NCBI GenBank assembly: GCA_016209225.1
Contig: JACQWO010000054.1
Location: forward strand, 1 to 32,195
DNA: 32,195 nt
Direction: 5' to 3'
DNA from: Desulfobacterales bacterium
GTDB lineage: Bacteria > Desulfobacterota > UBA8473
Under the pieces are notes generated by a model, which had not been told where the DNA came from, ran no database searches, and was given only the letters and a program-made list of their open reading frames with translations. The position numbers and the translations under genes were made by a program. The first letter of the stretch is position 1, and the number at the start of each line of letters is the position of its first letter. This document shows, in pieces, positions 24,777 through 32,195 of this stretch.

Positions 24777-25910
24777 ATGATGATAGGGCATGGGAATAAC
24801 GCGGTTCGTGAACAGCAGGCGGCGTATGCGGCGGTAGGTATGTTGCAGGATCATGCTCTGGTCCGGGAATTGTGGGCTATCGAGGGACAATCGGATCCGT
24901 TCCATGTTCAGCGAATAGCCGAAAGGTCGGGACTGCCGGTTAAATGGCTTTCCGCACTACCTAAGATCAATGGTGAGCGGGGCATGGATAAGCTCATGGA
25001 GGAGCGGAATGTCCTGTTGCTTCGCGACCGCAAGAGCCCGTTCATCGAACAGTTTCAACATCCGCTGGGACGGTGCGCGAAGTTCTATAAGCTGACGGCT
25101 TACAACAACTGCAATTTCTGGTGCGAGTACTGTTATCTGTACCTGACGTTTCGAGCTTGTCCGGTGTCAACGCACTTTGTGAATTACGACAGGATGTTTA
25201 AGGACATAGAGAAGTTTGACAGGCAAGATGTTCACGATGCCCTTCGCGTTTTGAATCTTGGCGAACTTGGCGATCCGTTGGCCGTAGATGATGTCACCGG
25301 ATTATCGGAGCAACTTGTTCCGTTTATGCCTGCACATGCGCCCCATACGAAGCTGCTGTTCCTGACCAAGAGCGACTGCGTAAAAAATCTCCTGGAGATT
25401 GAACATGGCGGACAGACGATCGTTTCGTTCAGCGTCAACACAGACATGGTATGGCAGCATCTGGAGCACCGGACGCCGTCACCGGCGGACCGGTTGAAAG
25501 CGGCACACAAGGTTAAGGATGCCGGGTACGAGATACGTTTGCGAATCGATCCGGTCGTCCGATATTCAACATGGGGAAAAGATTATCGCAGGCTTACGGA
25601 GATGATTTTCGATCACGTCGAGCCTTCGAGGATAACGATTGGCGAGTATCGACCCGCAGAAGGACTCTCAAGCCACATCAAAACACGCTTTCCGGAATCA
25701 CCCCTACTGAAGGTCAATGGTTCGCTGATTGTCGAGGCGGGAAAGCTGCGCTATCCGAGGGAATGCAGGATTGAAATGTTCCGCACAATTGCAGGCGGGA
25801 TTCGCCGTTGCAACAGTAAGGTTCAGATTGCGCTTTGCAAGGAGATGCCGCAGGTCTGGAAGGCCGTTGGTTTAGAGGGGAAAGGACTGTATTGTAACTG
25901 TACCGACTGA
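24777..25910 (+). CDS. Spore photoproduct lyase-like radical SAM protein
   Basis: A 377-residue radical SAM enzyme. The cluster motif CNFWCEYC gives C112, C116 and C119 for the [4Fe-4S]/SAM site. NLGELGDPLAVDDVTGLS, KLLFLTKSD, TIVSFSVNTD, YEIRLRIDPVVRY and the C-terminal ALCKEMPQVWKAVGL plus CNC are all marks of the SPL family. Y118 and Y120 flank the third Cys, as in spore photoproduct lyase, but the Cys that quenches the radical there (C141 in Bacillus) aligns with Gly/Glu of the NLGELGD motif. True thymine-dimer repair is therefore doubtful. Starts at GTG 24771, ATG 24777 and ATG 24780 are all in frame; AGG just upstream favours an ATG. It sits between nuclease genes, so a nucleic acid substrate is plausible, but this is unproven. 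Confidence 0.88.
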   Translation: MMIGHGNNAVREQQAAYAAVGMLQDHALVRELWAIEGQSDPFHVQRIAERSGLPVKWLSALPKINGERGMDKLMEERNVLLLRDRKSPFIEQFQHPLGRCAKFYKLTAYNNCNFWCEYCYLYLTFRACPVSTHFVNYDRMFKDIEKFDRQDVHDALRVLNLGELGDPLAVDDVTGLSEQLVPFMPAHAPHTKLLFLTKSDCVKNLLEIEHGGQTIVSFSVNTDMVWQHLEHRTPSPADRLKAAHKVKDAGYEIRLRIDPVVRYSTWGKDYRRLTEMIFDHVEPSRITIGEYRPAEGLSSHIKTRFPESPLLKVNGSLIVEAGKLRYPRECRIEMFRTIAGGIRRCNSKVQIALCKEMPQVWKAVGLEGKGLYCNCTD

Positions 25911-26033
25911 CGGGTTGTGGAATTACAGTAGAAATATCTTGTATTGATCGACAAATTATTCAATAATACTGATCGAGGACAATCATCATGGTTGAGAGAA
26001 TTTGTATATGAAGCGGGCAGCGGAGGTGCTTCG

Positions 26034-26279
26034 ATGGTTAACGAATCTGTCGTAAAAGGCGTTAGATATTGCAACTATGACGAGGTTTTTGACGATATTC
26101 CTTCGACCTTTACCATCAAAGAGACGTCAGAGTATCTGGAAGTCGCTGAAATAACAATACGAAGATGGGTGAAAGAGGGAAAGCTGCCCTATGACAGGGT
26201 GGGCAAGAACTATGTTTTTCATGTAGGTGATTTGAGGGAAATAAAACGTAAGATATCTCTCAAATCCATAAAGGGATAG
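26034..26279 (+). CDS. Small excisionase/MerR-type helix-turn-helix protein
   Basis: An 81-residue DNA-binding protein. The HTH_17-type domain is FTIKETSEYLEVAEITIRRW followed by VKEGKLPYDRVGKNYVFHVGDL, with the wing in RVGKNYVFH. The ATG at 26034 has GGAGGTG about 7 bases upstream; the frame is open from 25944 without support. Its TAG is 3 bp from the ATG of the helicase gene, so the two are almost certainly co-translated. It may work as a control protein for the operon or as a DNA-binding specificity subunit of the helicase. The excisionase-like fold alone does not imply a phage origin. Confidence 0.8.
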   Translation: MVNESVVKGVRYCNYDEVFDDIPSTFTIKETSEYLEVAEITIRRWVKEGKLPYDRVGKNYVFHVGDLREIKRKISLKSIKG

Positions 26280-26282
26280 TCT

Positions 26283-29200
26283 ATGCCTGCCCATGACATC
26301 ATAGACAACCGTCGTGAAAAACTGGTGGATCACATCAACCGGATTCTCGATTCCAGCGATGCGGCGCGCTTTGCCGTAGGTTATTTTTTCCTGTCCGGCC
26401 TGACGGCTATTTCCGAAAAACTCTCCCGTGTCAAGGAATTGCGGCTCCTCATCGGTAATACGACCAACCGGGAAACCCTGGAACAGTTGGCCGAAGGCTA
26501 TCATCGTCTGGAAATGGTCGTCGAGGCCGCCGAGGCGGAGCGCTACCCGAAGCGGAGCGACATCAGGCAGATGTCCACGGAGACAACAGGGAGCATCCGG
26601 GCCGGTATGGAACTGATGGACCAGACCGATGAAGGGGAAACTCTGGTCAAATCCCTCGTGCAGATGATTGAGGAAAAACGCCTCAGGGTGCGGGTTTATA
26701 CACGGGGGCGTCTCCATGCGAAGGCCTATATCTTCGATTACGGCACGGTTTACGATCGGAACGGTAACTCCGTAGACCGCCACGAAGAAGGAATTGCCGT
26801 TGTCGGCTCATCCAACCTGACCCTCTCCGGCGTCACTCACAACACGGAACTCAATGTCATTGTTCAGGGCAACGACAACCATGCCGAGCTTGTCCGGTGG
26901 TTTGAAGACCTCTGGAAGGAAGCCCAGGATTTCGATGAAAGCCTGATGCAGGAAATGAAGGCATCCTGGGCAATCGCACCTGTCCGGCCCTATGACGTTT
27001 ATATGAAGACCCTCTATGCCTTGGTCAGAGACCGGATCGAAGGCGGCGAGGATCAGGATATCCTCTGGGATGATGAGATCACCCGGAGGCTGGCCGATTT
27101 CCAGAAAGTTGCCGTGAAGCAGGCCGTTCAGATCATACGGGACTTCGGGGGCGCCTTTGTCTCCGATGTGGTGGGTCTCGGGAAATCCTATATCGGCGCC
27201 GCCATTGTCAAACACTTCGAACGAGTGGAACACGCCCGCCCCCTGATTATCTGTCCCGCCACGCTGGTCGAGATGTGGGAGCGTTATAATGAGGTGTATC
27301 AACTCAATGCCCGGGTACTGTCTATGGGATACCTCAGGGAGCGGGATGACCGGCCTGCGCAGTTTCTGAAAGAAGACGTTATCTATCGGGATCGAAACTT
27401 TCTGCTTGTCGATGAAAGCCACAATTTCCGTTATGCGGACACACAGCGTTACAAGATGGTGGAGGCCTTCCTGGAAACGGGGAAGAAGTGCTGCTTCATC
27501 ACCGCCACTCCCCGTAATAAAAGCGCCTGGGACATCTATTATCAAATGAAGCTCTTCCACCAGGATGACAGGACGGATCTGCCCATCGATCCGCCGAATC
27601 TGAAAGAATATTTCCGCATGATTGAAAAAGGGGAAAAGAATCTTCCTGATCTCTTGTCGAACCTGCTGATCCGCCGGACACGAAATCACATCCTGCGGTG
27701 GTACGGTTTTGATTCCGAAACCCACCGGCAGATTGATCCCTCCCGGTTCAGAGATTATCAGGACGGCCGCCGCCGGGCCTACGTCATGGTGGGAGGGCGT
27801 CACCAGTTCTTCCCAAAACGGGAACTGGAAACGGTTGAATACAGCATCGAAGAAACGTATCAGGGTCTCTATCATGAACTGCGAGAGCATCTGGGAAAGG
27901 CACGCAAAGGACAACCGGTCAAACCTCCTCCAAATGAACTGACCTATGCCCGGTATGGTCTGTGGCATTATGTCATGAAGGAGAAGCAAAAAAAGGAGCC
28001 TTATACCAGTCTCCACCGGGCCGGATCCAACTTGCGCGGCCTGATTAGGGTTCTGCTCTTCAAGCGGTTTGAATCGAGCGTTTATGCCTTCCGGGAAACG
28101 GTTCGACGTTTGCTGGCTGTTCACGGATATTTCTTAGAAGCCCTCTCACAGGGGATCGTTCCTGCCGGGGAAGATGCTCAGGCCATTCTGTACGAACCGA
28201 ATCAGGACGAAGAACAGGATTTAATGGACGCCCTGAGGCAGGTTTCCGGAAAATACAACGTCGCTGATTTTGACATGCCAAGACTGAAGGAACACATCGC
28301 CCACGATATCCGATTGCTGGAAAGGATGCTGGAACTCATCGAGCCCGTCACGCCGGACCGGGATGCCAAGCTTCAGACCCTGATCGGAAGACTTTCCGAA
28401 AAGCCGCTCCAGGACGGCAAGAAGCTGATTTTTACCCAGTACGCGGATACGGCCCGCTACCTGTTTGACAACCTGAACCCACGTAGCGAGCGACAGGATA
28501 TTGATGTAATCTTCAGCGGAGACAAGAGCAAGGCCAGGGTTGTAGGCCGTTTCGCGCCAAAGGCAAACCCGGAATACCGCTTCACCACCGGGGAGCAGGA
28601 GTTGATGATGGTCATTGCCACGGACGTTTTGGCCGAAGGGTTGAACCTTCAGGACTGCGACAAGGTCATCAACTATGACCTGCACTGGAATCCGGTCCGA
28701 TTGATTCAACGGTTTGGCCGCATTGACCGGATAGGCTCCGAGCACGATGTGGTGTATGGATTTAACTTTCTTCCCGAAACAGGAATTGACAAGCATCTCG
28801 GTCTTCGTCAGAAACTCCACAATCGTATCCAGGAAATCCATGATACCATCGGGGAAGATTCGGCTATCCTCGACCGCTCTGAACAGCTTAACGAGGAAGC
28901 TATGTACGCGATTTACGAAAAGAAGGGCGGCCAGCTTTCCCTGTTCGAGGATGAGGAAGAGGATTTTCTGGATATCAATGAGGCGGAGGAACTCCTCCGG
29001 CAATTGCGTCGTGACAACCCTGCGGAATATGACCGTATCGCCGATCTGCGGAACGGCATCCGCACCGTGAAACCATCGGCAACAAAAGGGCTTTATGTGT
29101 TCTGTCAGGCCGGTCGATATCAGCAGCTGTTTCTATTGAACGAAAAGGGGGAAATTGTCTCCAGAGACATCCCGCGTATCCTCGGAGTTATCAAATGTGG

Positions 29201-29618
29201 ACCTGAACTTGAGGCACTCGGTTTTCCGTCCGGATATAATGAAGCCGTCATGCGGGTCAAGCGCCGGTTTGCAGAGACGGTCAAACAACGACAATCGGAA
29301 TTGGAACATACCCTGTCACTATCCCAGGGACAGCGTTATGCACTGCGGGAATTGCGAGTAATGTTCGGACTGAGCGCTGATGACGATGCGAAAGTTCAGA
29401 TCAACATACTTGAAAAGGCTTTTCGCATGCCGATGACGTCGGCTATCAATAAGGAACTCAACCGCATCCGCCGGAACGGAATGATGGGAGAAAATCTAAT
29501 GCGGGTGTTGACAGACCTCTATCATCAACACGGTATGCGCGATTGGTCAGACCGACGAAACCGGAAATCCGAAGACCAAACCATACCGAAGATCGTCTGT
29601 AGCGAAGGCTTAATCTAA
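26283..29618 (+). CDS. PLD nuclease-SNF2 family helicase fusion
   Basis: An 1111-residue protein. The N-terminal PLD domain has one HKD motif (H145, K147, D152 in LHAKAYIFD) followed by GSSN (175-178), so two chains would be needed for a full active site. The superfamily 2 (SNF2) helicase follows: motif I SDVVGLGKS (about 294-302), II DESHNFR, III FITATPRN, then TDVLAEGLNLQDCDKVIN and motif VI QRFGRIDRIG (about 808-818). The C-terminal 250 residues are helical and of unknown role. Such proteins occur next to Eco57I-like methylases in defence islands; DISARM keeps comparable functions on separate proteins (DrmC PLD, DrmD SNF2). It would track on and cut unmodified DNA. AAAGGGA lies before the ATG. 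Confidence 0.9.
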   Translation: MPAHDIIDNRREKLVDHINRILDSSDAARFAVGYFFLSGLTAISEKLSRVKELRLLIGNTTNRETLEQLAEGYHRLEMVVEAAEAERYPKRSDIRQMSTETTGSIRAGMELMDQTDEGETLVKSLVQMIEEKRLRVRVYTRGRLHAKAYIFDYGTVYDRNGNSVDRHEEGIAVVGSSNLTLSGVTHNTELNVIVQGNDNHAELVRWFEDLWKEAQDFDESLMQEMKASWAIAPVRPYDVYMKTLYALVRDRIEGGEDQDILWDDEITRRLADFQKVAVKQAVQIIRDFGGAFVSDVVGLGKSYIGAAIVKHFERVEHARPLIICPATLVEMWERYNEVYQLNARVLSMGYLRERDDRPAQFLKEDVIYRDRNFLLVDESHNFRYADTQRYKMVEAFLETGKKCCFITATPRNKSAWDIYYQMKLFHQDDRTDLPIDPPNLKEYFRMIEKGEKNLPDLLSNLLIRRTRNHILRWYGFDSETHRQIDPSRFRDYQDGRRRAYVMVGGRHQFFPKRELETVEYSIEETYQGLYHELREHLGKARKGQPVKPPPNELTYARYGLWHYVMKEKQKKEPYTSLHRAGSNLRGLIRVLLFKRFESSVYAFRETVRRLLAVHGYFLEALSQGIVPAGEDAQAILYEPNQDEEQDLMDALRQVSGKYNVADFDMPRLKEHIAHDIRLLERMLELIEPVTPDRDAKLQTLIGRLSEKPLQDGKKLIFTQYADTARYLFDNLNPRSERQDIDVIFSGDKSKARVVGRFAPKANPEYRFTTGEQELMMVIATDVLAEGLNLQDCDKVINYDLHWNPVRLIQRFGRIDRIGSEHDVVYGFNFLPETGIDKHLGLRQKLHNRIQEIHDTIGEDSAILDRSEQLNEEAMYAIYEKKGGQLSLFEDEEEDFLDINEAEELLRQLRRDNPAEYDRIADLRNGIRTVKPSATKGLYVFCQAGRYQQLFLLNEKGEIVSRDIPRILGVIKCGPELEALGFPSGYNEAVMRVKRRFAETVKQRQSELEHTLSLSQGQRYALRELRVMFGLSADDDAKVQINILEKAFRMPMTSAINKELNRIRRNGMMGENLMRVLTDLYHQHGMRDWSDRRNRKSEDQTIPKIVCSEGLI

Positions 29619-29710
29619 ATAATGGATCATCTCCAAATTAGTTGATCGATGATAAGGATTAGAGGGGTCCAGGATTCAAGGATTCGAGTGAAATGCTGAA
29701 ATTGAGAGGA
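29619..29710. other. Right border of the island
   Basis: A short spacer with no gene. ATCGATGA occurs at 29645-29652 and also at 14281-14288, flanking the island. An 8-mer reiteration (ATTCAAGG, ATTCGAGT) lies near 29671-29688. No integrase, tRNA or clear attachment site is visible. Confidence 0.35.
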
Positions 29711-30457
29711 TTAAAAATTTTTCAGAAGGACCAGTACGAAGATCAACACTAAAACCTCGCTTATCTCATTGACAGCACCAAAGGTGTCTCCGGTGACGCC
29801 TCCAATCTTGCCCTTCAGAAATTTGGCTGAACCCCAGGCAAATAGGCCACTAACAATCATTATAATTATCCCTTTTATCCCCAAGAGCGCAAAGGATGCT
29901 AAAATGGCAGTAGCCGAGGCAAATAAGAATTCCCTTTTCCTTAGATAAGCGGTAAAGGGTAACCCAATACCCTCTGTTGACCTCGCATACTTAGAGAAGA
30001 GAGAAAGCTCTACCATAGACCACCTGCCGATCATTGGCATAGCGAGCAAAACCTGATTCTTAGTTTCATGCGGGATATTCATGAGGGCAGTATATTTCAA
30101 TAATAGTGTCATCGTTAAACCAACAGCTCCAATGGCACCTGTATTACTATCGCGCATTATATGAAGAATTTCTTCCTTAGAATTCCCCCCAGCCAAACCA
30201 TCAATACTATCAGCAAGACCATCCAGATGCAATGCCCCGGTAGAGATTATCAATATAATTATCAAGATACCATCTACTACAGGATCAGGTAAGAAATGTA
30301 AAAACAATGTGTTAAAAAAGACTAGGATAAACCCGAGAACCAATCCAACCATGGGAAAGTATCCCATTGATCTTCCCAGTTCTTTAGGTTCAACTTGAAT
30401 GTTTCTCCCGAGGCGAATAATTGTTAGGAATTGCAGGGCAATTATGAACCGTTTCAT
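29711..30457 (-). CDS. cobS: Adenosylcobinamide-GDP ribazoletransferase (cobalamin synthase)
   Basis: A 248-residue polytopic inner membrane enzyme that joins adenosylcobinamide-GDP and alpha-ribazole to make adenosylcobalamin (phosphate). Family signatures are TGALHLDGLADSIDGLAGG and MRDSNTGAIGAVGL, with acidic metal-binding residues, followed by VTGDTFGAVNEISEV near the end. Several hydrophobic segments (about 33-55, 60-78, 105-125, 180-215, 228-245) fit the known topology. The length is normal. GAGGGAG precedes the ATG. The gene begins 12 bp after cobU, so the pair is one operon for nucleotide loop assembly. Confidence 0.96.
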   Translation of the reverse strand: MKRFIIALQFLTIIRLGRNIQVEPKELGRSMGYFPMVGLVLGFILVFFNTLFLHFLPDPVVDGILIIILIISTGALHLDGLADSIDGLAGGNSKEEILHIMRDSNTGAIGAVGLTMTLLLKYTALMNIPHETKNQVLLAMPMIGRWSMVELSLFSKYARSTEGIGLPFTAYLRKREFLFASATAILASFALLGIKGIIIMIVSGLFAWGSAKFLKGKIGGVTGDTFGAVNEISEVLVLIFVLVLLKNF

Positions 30458-30469
30458 TATCTCCCTCTA

Positions 30470-30994
30470 TCACTTTATTCTTACAGGTAACCCCGATATT
30501 ATCAAGTAAACGGAATTGGCTATATTCCCTAACCTTTGATTTGTCTTGCCAGAGATATCCCTAAATAACCGTGCCATTCTGTTTTCTGGAACTATGCCCA
30601 TCCCTACCTCGTTGGAGACAAAAATAAGACGAGAGTCAATTTCGGTACACACACTTATTAATTTCTCAACATCATCCATTACAGTCTTTTCATCATTTTT
30701 ATATAGATGTAAGAGATTAGATATCCAAAGAGTTACACAGTCTACCAGGACTACTATGTACTTCCCCCTTATCCTGTTAAAAACCCCTGGCAGATCAATG
30801 GATTCCTCTATGGTATCCCAACCTGCTCCCCTTTCTTCTTGATGCCTCTTTATTCTTTCCCTCATCTCCTCATCCAGAGGCTCAGCAGTAGCGATATAAG
30901 CTCGGGGGCTGCTCATTGAGTTGGCGAGATTGTAGGCAAAGGTACTCTTACCGCTCCGTGCTCCACCTGTTACAAAGATTATTTCATGGCTCAT
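30470..30994 (-). CDS. cobU: Adenosylcobinamide kinase / guanylyltransferase
   Basis: A 174-residue bifunctional enzyme that phosphorylates adenosylcobinamide and transfers GMP to give adenosylcobinamide-GDP, the substrate of CobS. Seen are the P-loop GGARSGKS, YIATAEPLDEEMRERIKRHQ (with the guanylylated His), ERGAGWDTIEE, the VDCVTLWISNLL strand and SNEVGMGIVPENRMARLFRD. The length is standard. No strong ribosome binding site is visible before the ATG at 30994. It is followed directly by cobS. The heptad hairpin at 31015-31101 separates it from the upstream genes, so it may have its own promoter. Confidence 0.96.
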   Translation of the reverse strand: MSHEIIFVTGGARSGKSTFAYNLANSMSSPRAYIATAEPLDEEMRERIKRHQEERGAGWDTIEESIDLPGVFNRIRGKYIVVLVDCVTLWISNLLHLYKNDEKTVMDDVEKLISVCTEIDSRLIFVSNEVGMGIVPENRMARLFRDISGKTNQRLGNIANSVYLIISGLPVRIK

Positions 30995-31014
30995 ATTAAC
31001 AAGAAGGTCTACTA

Positions 31015-31101
31015 CTCAGGTTGTTTAGGCTGAAGGCTGTAGTAGCCTAATAGTCTACAGGCTAATAGTCTATAGCCTAAACTTCAGCCTATCCACCTGA
31101 G
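31015..31101. terminator. Long inverted-repeat hairpin made of reiterated 7-mers
   Basis: CTCAGGT (31015-31021) and TAGGCTGAAG (31026-31035) pair with CTTCAGCCTA (31082-31091) and ACCTGAG (31095-31101). Inside are repeated words AGGCTGA, AGGCTGT and AGCCTAATAGTCTA. The TAG stop of the 98-residue gene (31089-31091) lies in the right arm. It is probably a transcript end for the upstream genes. Confidence 0.6.
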
Positions 31102-31385
31102 CAGTTACAAATCTTTTTCTTAATGGCTGATATTTCCTGGTCAAAGGCTGTGATGCTGCAACCACACCTCTCTTCCCATATTTGATATATAAAGTCTGCA
31201 TACTTATTAGCATCATCTTCAGTTAGACCGTGATCCTCCATTATCTGGTCAGCCATGGACTCTACGAATTCTTCCCTGTCCTGTAATATAATCTCTTTTT
31301 TTGCCTTCCTGAGTATCTTAGAAAAGATATCTTTTGCATTATCAAATTTCTTAAAGAAATCCAGATTTATATCTTTTTCTTCCAT
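31089..31385 (-). CDS. Small Cys-tailed protein of unknown function
   Basis: A 98-residue soluble protein that I do not recognise. It is mostly helical and charged, with DFFKKFDNAKDIFSKILRKA near the start. A C-terminal Cys cluster (CGCS near 74-77, and CNCSGG at the end) could bind metal or a cluster. GGGAGGG lies about 7 bases before the ATG. It starts 50 bp after a ferredoxin gene and is probably in its operon. Redox or metallocentre assembly is a guess from neighbours only. Confidence 0.6.
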   Translation of the reverse strand: MEEKDINLDFFKKFDNAKDIFSKILRKAKKEIILQDREEFVESMADQIMEDHGLTEDDANKYADFIYQIWEERCGCSITAFDQEISAIKKKICNCSGG

Positions 31386-31435
31386 GTCAGGCCCTCCCAG
31401 AGTTTAAGCATTCATAAATCCTTAGTCCCAAGACA

Positions 31436-31711
31436 CTACCATGTATGGGAGATTACATCACGTTTGCACACACTTCGACAATTCGCCTCATTTTTACTGC
31501 ACCCCGGGTTAAAGCCCAGGCATACATAGCTAACCTTGCTCTTTACTTCATCTCTTACCTTTACAACTATATCCCCGTAATCATCCTCGGCAAGTTCCAG
31601 TACATTTTGGGGACAGGCTGGAACACATTCCCCACAGCCGTCACACTTATCAGTATCTATTACAATATAATACTCTCCACTGCCATCTGTATACCCATAG
31701 TTGATTATCAT
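31436..31711 (-). CDS. 4Fe-4S ferredoxin
   Basis: A 91-residue ferredoxin. The first cluster motif is the canonical CDGCGECVPACP. The second Cys group is unusual: CLGFNPGCSKNEANCRSVC, with four Cys spaced 7, 6 and 3 residues apart, which may bind another cluster or metal. GGGAGGA precedes the ATG. It lies between the VWA-protein gene and the small Cys-tailed gene on the same strand. The electron partner is not shown. Confidence 0.85.
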   Translation of the reverse strand: MIINYGYTDGSGEYYIVIDTDKCDGCGECVPACPQNVLELAEDDYGDIVVKVRDEVKSKVSYVCLGFNPGCSKNEANCRSVCKRDVISHTW

Positions 31712-31791
31712 GGCATCCTCCCTTCAGTGATAATCTCTTTGAGAGCTTTGTAAAAGTATTCCTGAGAGCGAACATTGTCAAAAACCGGAAG

Positions 31792-31867
31792 TCGTGAATC
31801 GTGAATCGTGAATGGGTTTTATACCTTTTATTTATTTTAGTTACGACTCGCGACTTACGATTTACGA
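31792..31867. repeat. Opposed heptanucleotide arrays
   Basis: Three exact copies of TCGTGAA (31792-31812) face four 7-mers ending in ACGA or GCGA (GTTACGA, CTCGCGA, CTTACGA, TTTACGA; 31840-31867). The two arms can pair imperfectly around an AT-rich loop. It lies in the 227-bp gap after the VWA-protein gene. Confidence 0.65.
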
Positions 31868-31938
31868 TCATAGATGGGTCAAAGTTTATCCCGTTGAAAA
31901 ACGGGAAATGTATGCTGAAGCGAAAAGGGGTACGGAGC

Positions 31939-32195
31939 TTACATCCTGCTTCTTTCTTCCATAAGAGCGGAGGTTATGTCTCCTGCTTCGCCTATCATGT
32001 ATATCCTGCCTTTACCTATACGGGATATCTTCTTCATAATCTGCGGATTGGCTGACTCCTCATTGATGCATACGCAGGATATGGTGATCCCCTTCCTGGC
32101 TGTCTTTATAGCCTCTCTTATAGCATACTTCTCTGGAGAAGGATGCGGCGCTGTCGCATCTCCGTCTGATATCAAGATTATGTGCTGATTGGCAT
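31939..32195 (-). CDS. C-terminal part of a VWA-domain protein (runs off the window)
   Basis: The frame is open to the window edge and reads NQHIILISDGDATAPHPS, then KYAIREAIKTARKGITISCV and RIGKGRIYMIGEAGDITSAL. This is the last strand-helix part of a von Willebrand factor A domain. Such domains occur in chelatase-like subunits and MoxR-associated maturation proteins, but which type cannot be told from 85 residues. The start lies outside the window. Its product may act with the ferredoxin and Cys-tailed protein encoded downstream. Confidence 0.75.
   Translation of the reverse strand, partial: ANQHIILISDGDATAPHPSPEKYAIREAIKTARKGITISCVCINEESANPQIMKKISRIGKGRIYMIGEAGDITSALMEERSRM

Noticed and set aside
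24777-25910. Genuine spore photoproduct lyase (splB)
   Set aside because: The family match is good, but the catalytic quenching Cys seems absent, no sporulation gene is near and the context is a defence island.
26808-28124. Antisense ORF of 438 codons inside the helicase gene
   Set aside because: It is a shadow of the PLD-SNF2 gene, whose forward frame contains all helicase motifs.
14326-29618. Canonical DISARM or BREX locus
   Set aside because: A large adenine methylase and an SNF2 helicase with a PLD domain are present, but I see no DUF1998 protein (DrmB), no DrmA helicase, no PglZ phosphatase and no BrxC/PglY ATPase.
1-32195. CRISPR arrays, integrase genes and complete insertion sequences
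   Set aside because: I looked for regularly spaced direct repeats and for transposase or recombinase motifs and found none. The heptad arrays have no spacers.

Overview
The window looks like chromosome of an anaerobic Gram-negative bacterium of the Desulfobacterota or a similar lineage. This is inferred from gene content: a ferredoxin-linked 2-oxoacid oxidoreductase operon, an acyl-CoA dehydrogenase, a PilB/GspE-type ATPase, cobalamin assembly genes, many multi-domain sensor kinases and several kinds of dispersed repeat. No rRNA or tRNA gene was seen, so the lineage is not fixed.

Left part (1-13217), host genes. A receiver-histidine kinase with a damaged 5' end (122-1252) is followed by a PAS-domain remnant full of stop codons, a PAS/PAS/HisKA/HATPase kinase (1572-3494) and a single-domain response regulator. 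Then come cutA, a small acidic protein and an orphan PilB/GspE-like ATPase with eight N-terminal MshEN-type half-repeats. A metallo-beta-lactamase-fold hydrolase follows, behind a perfect 36-bp palindrome. It converges on an LCAD-type acyl-CoA dehydrogenase. Last is a delta-alpha-beta-gamma 2-oxoacid:ferredoxin oxidoreductase operon, whose beta/gamma junction is occupied by a structured repeat that has replaced the start of gamma.

Middle part (13218-29652), accessory DNA. First there is a graveyard of gene ends: an acyl-CoA dehydrogenase C-terminus, a DUF4143-type ATPase C-terminus and a possible type III restriction subunit end. An antitoxin gene follows, with a vapC toxin cut to 17 codons. 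Then comes a defence-type island in which every gene is on the + strand: an Eco57I-like adenine methyltransferase (14326-17748), a 2155-residue STAND NTPase with an apparent PD-(D/E)XK nuclease N-terminus (18051-24518), a spore-photoproduct-lyase-like radical SAM protein (24777-25910), a small excisionase-type HTH protein (26034-26279) and a PLD nuclease-SNF2 helicase fusion (26283-29618). This is neither canonical BREX nor DISARM. It is the best candidate here for an undescribed combination: modification (methylase), DNA translocation and cleavage (PLD-helicase), a possible phage sensor and effector (STAND-nuclease) and a radical enzyme of unknown substrate.

Right part (29711-32195), host genes on the - strand: the C-terminus of a VWA-domain protein, a ferredoxin, a small Cys-tailed protein, cobU and cobS.

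Running through the window is a family of degenerate heptanucleotide arrays, often as inverted pairs (3225-3259 inside a kinase gene, 8868-8931, 10438-10465, 31015-31101, 31792-31867). Two of them supply the stop codon of a neighbouring gene.
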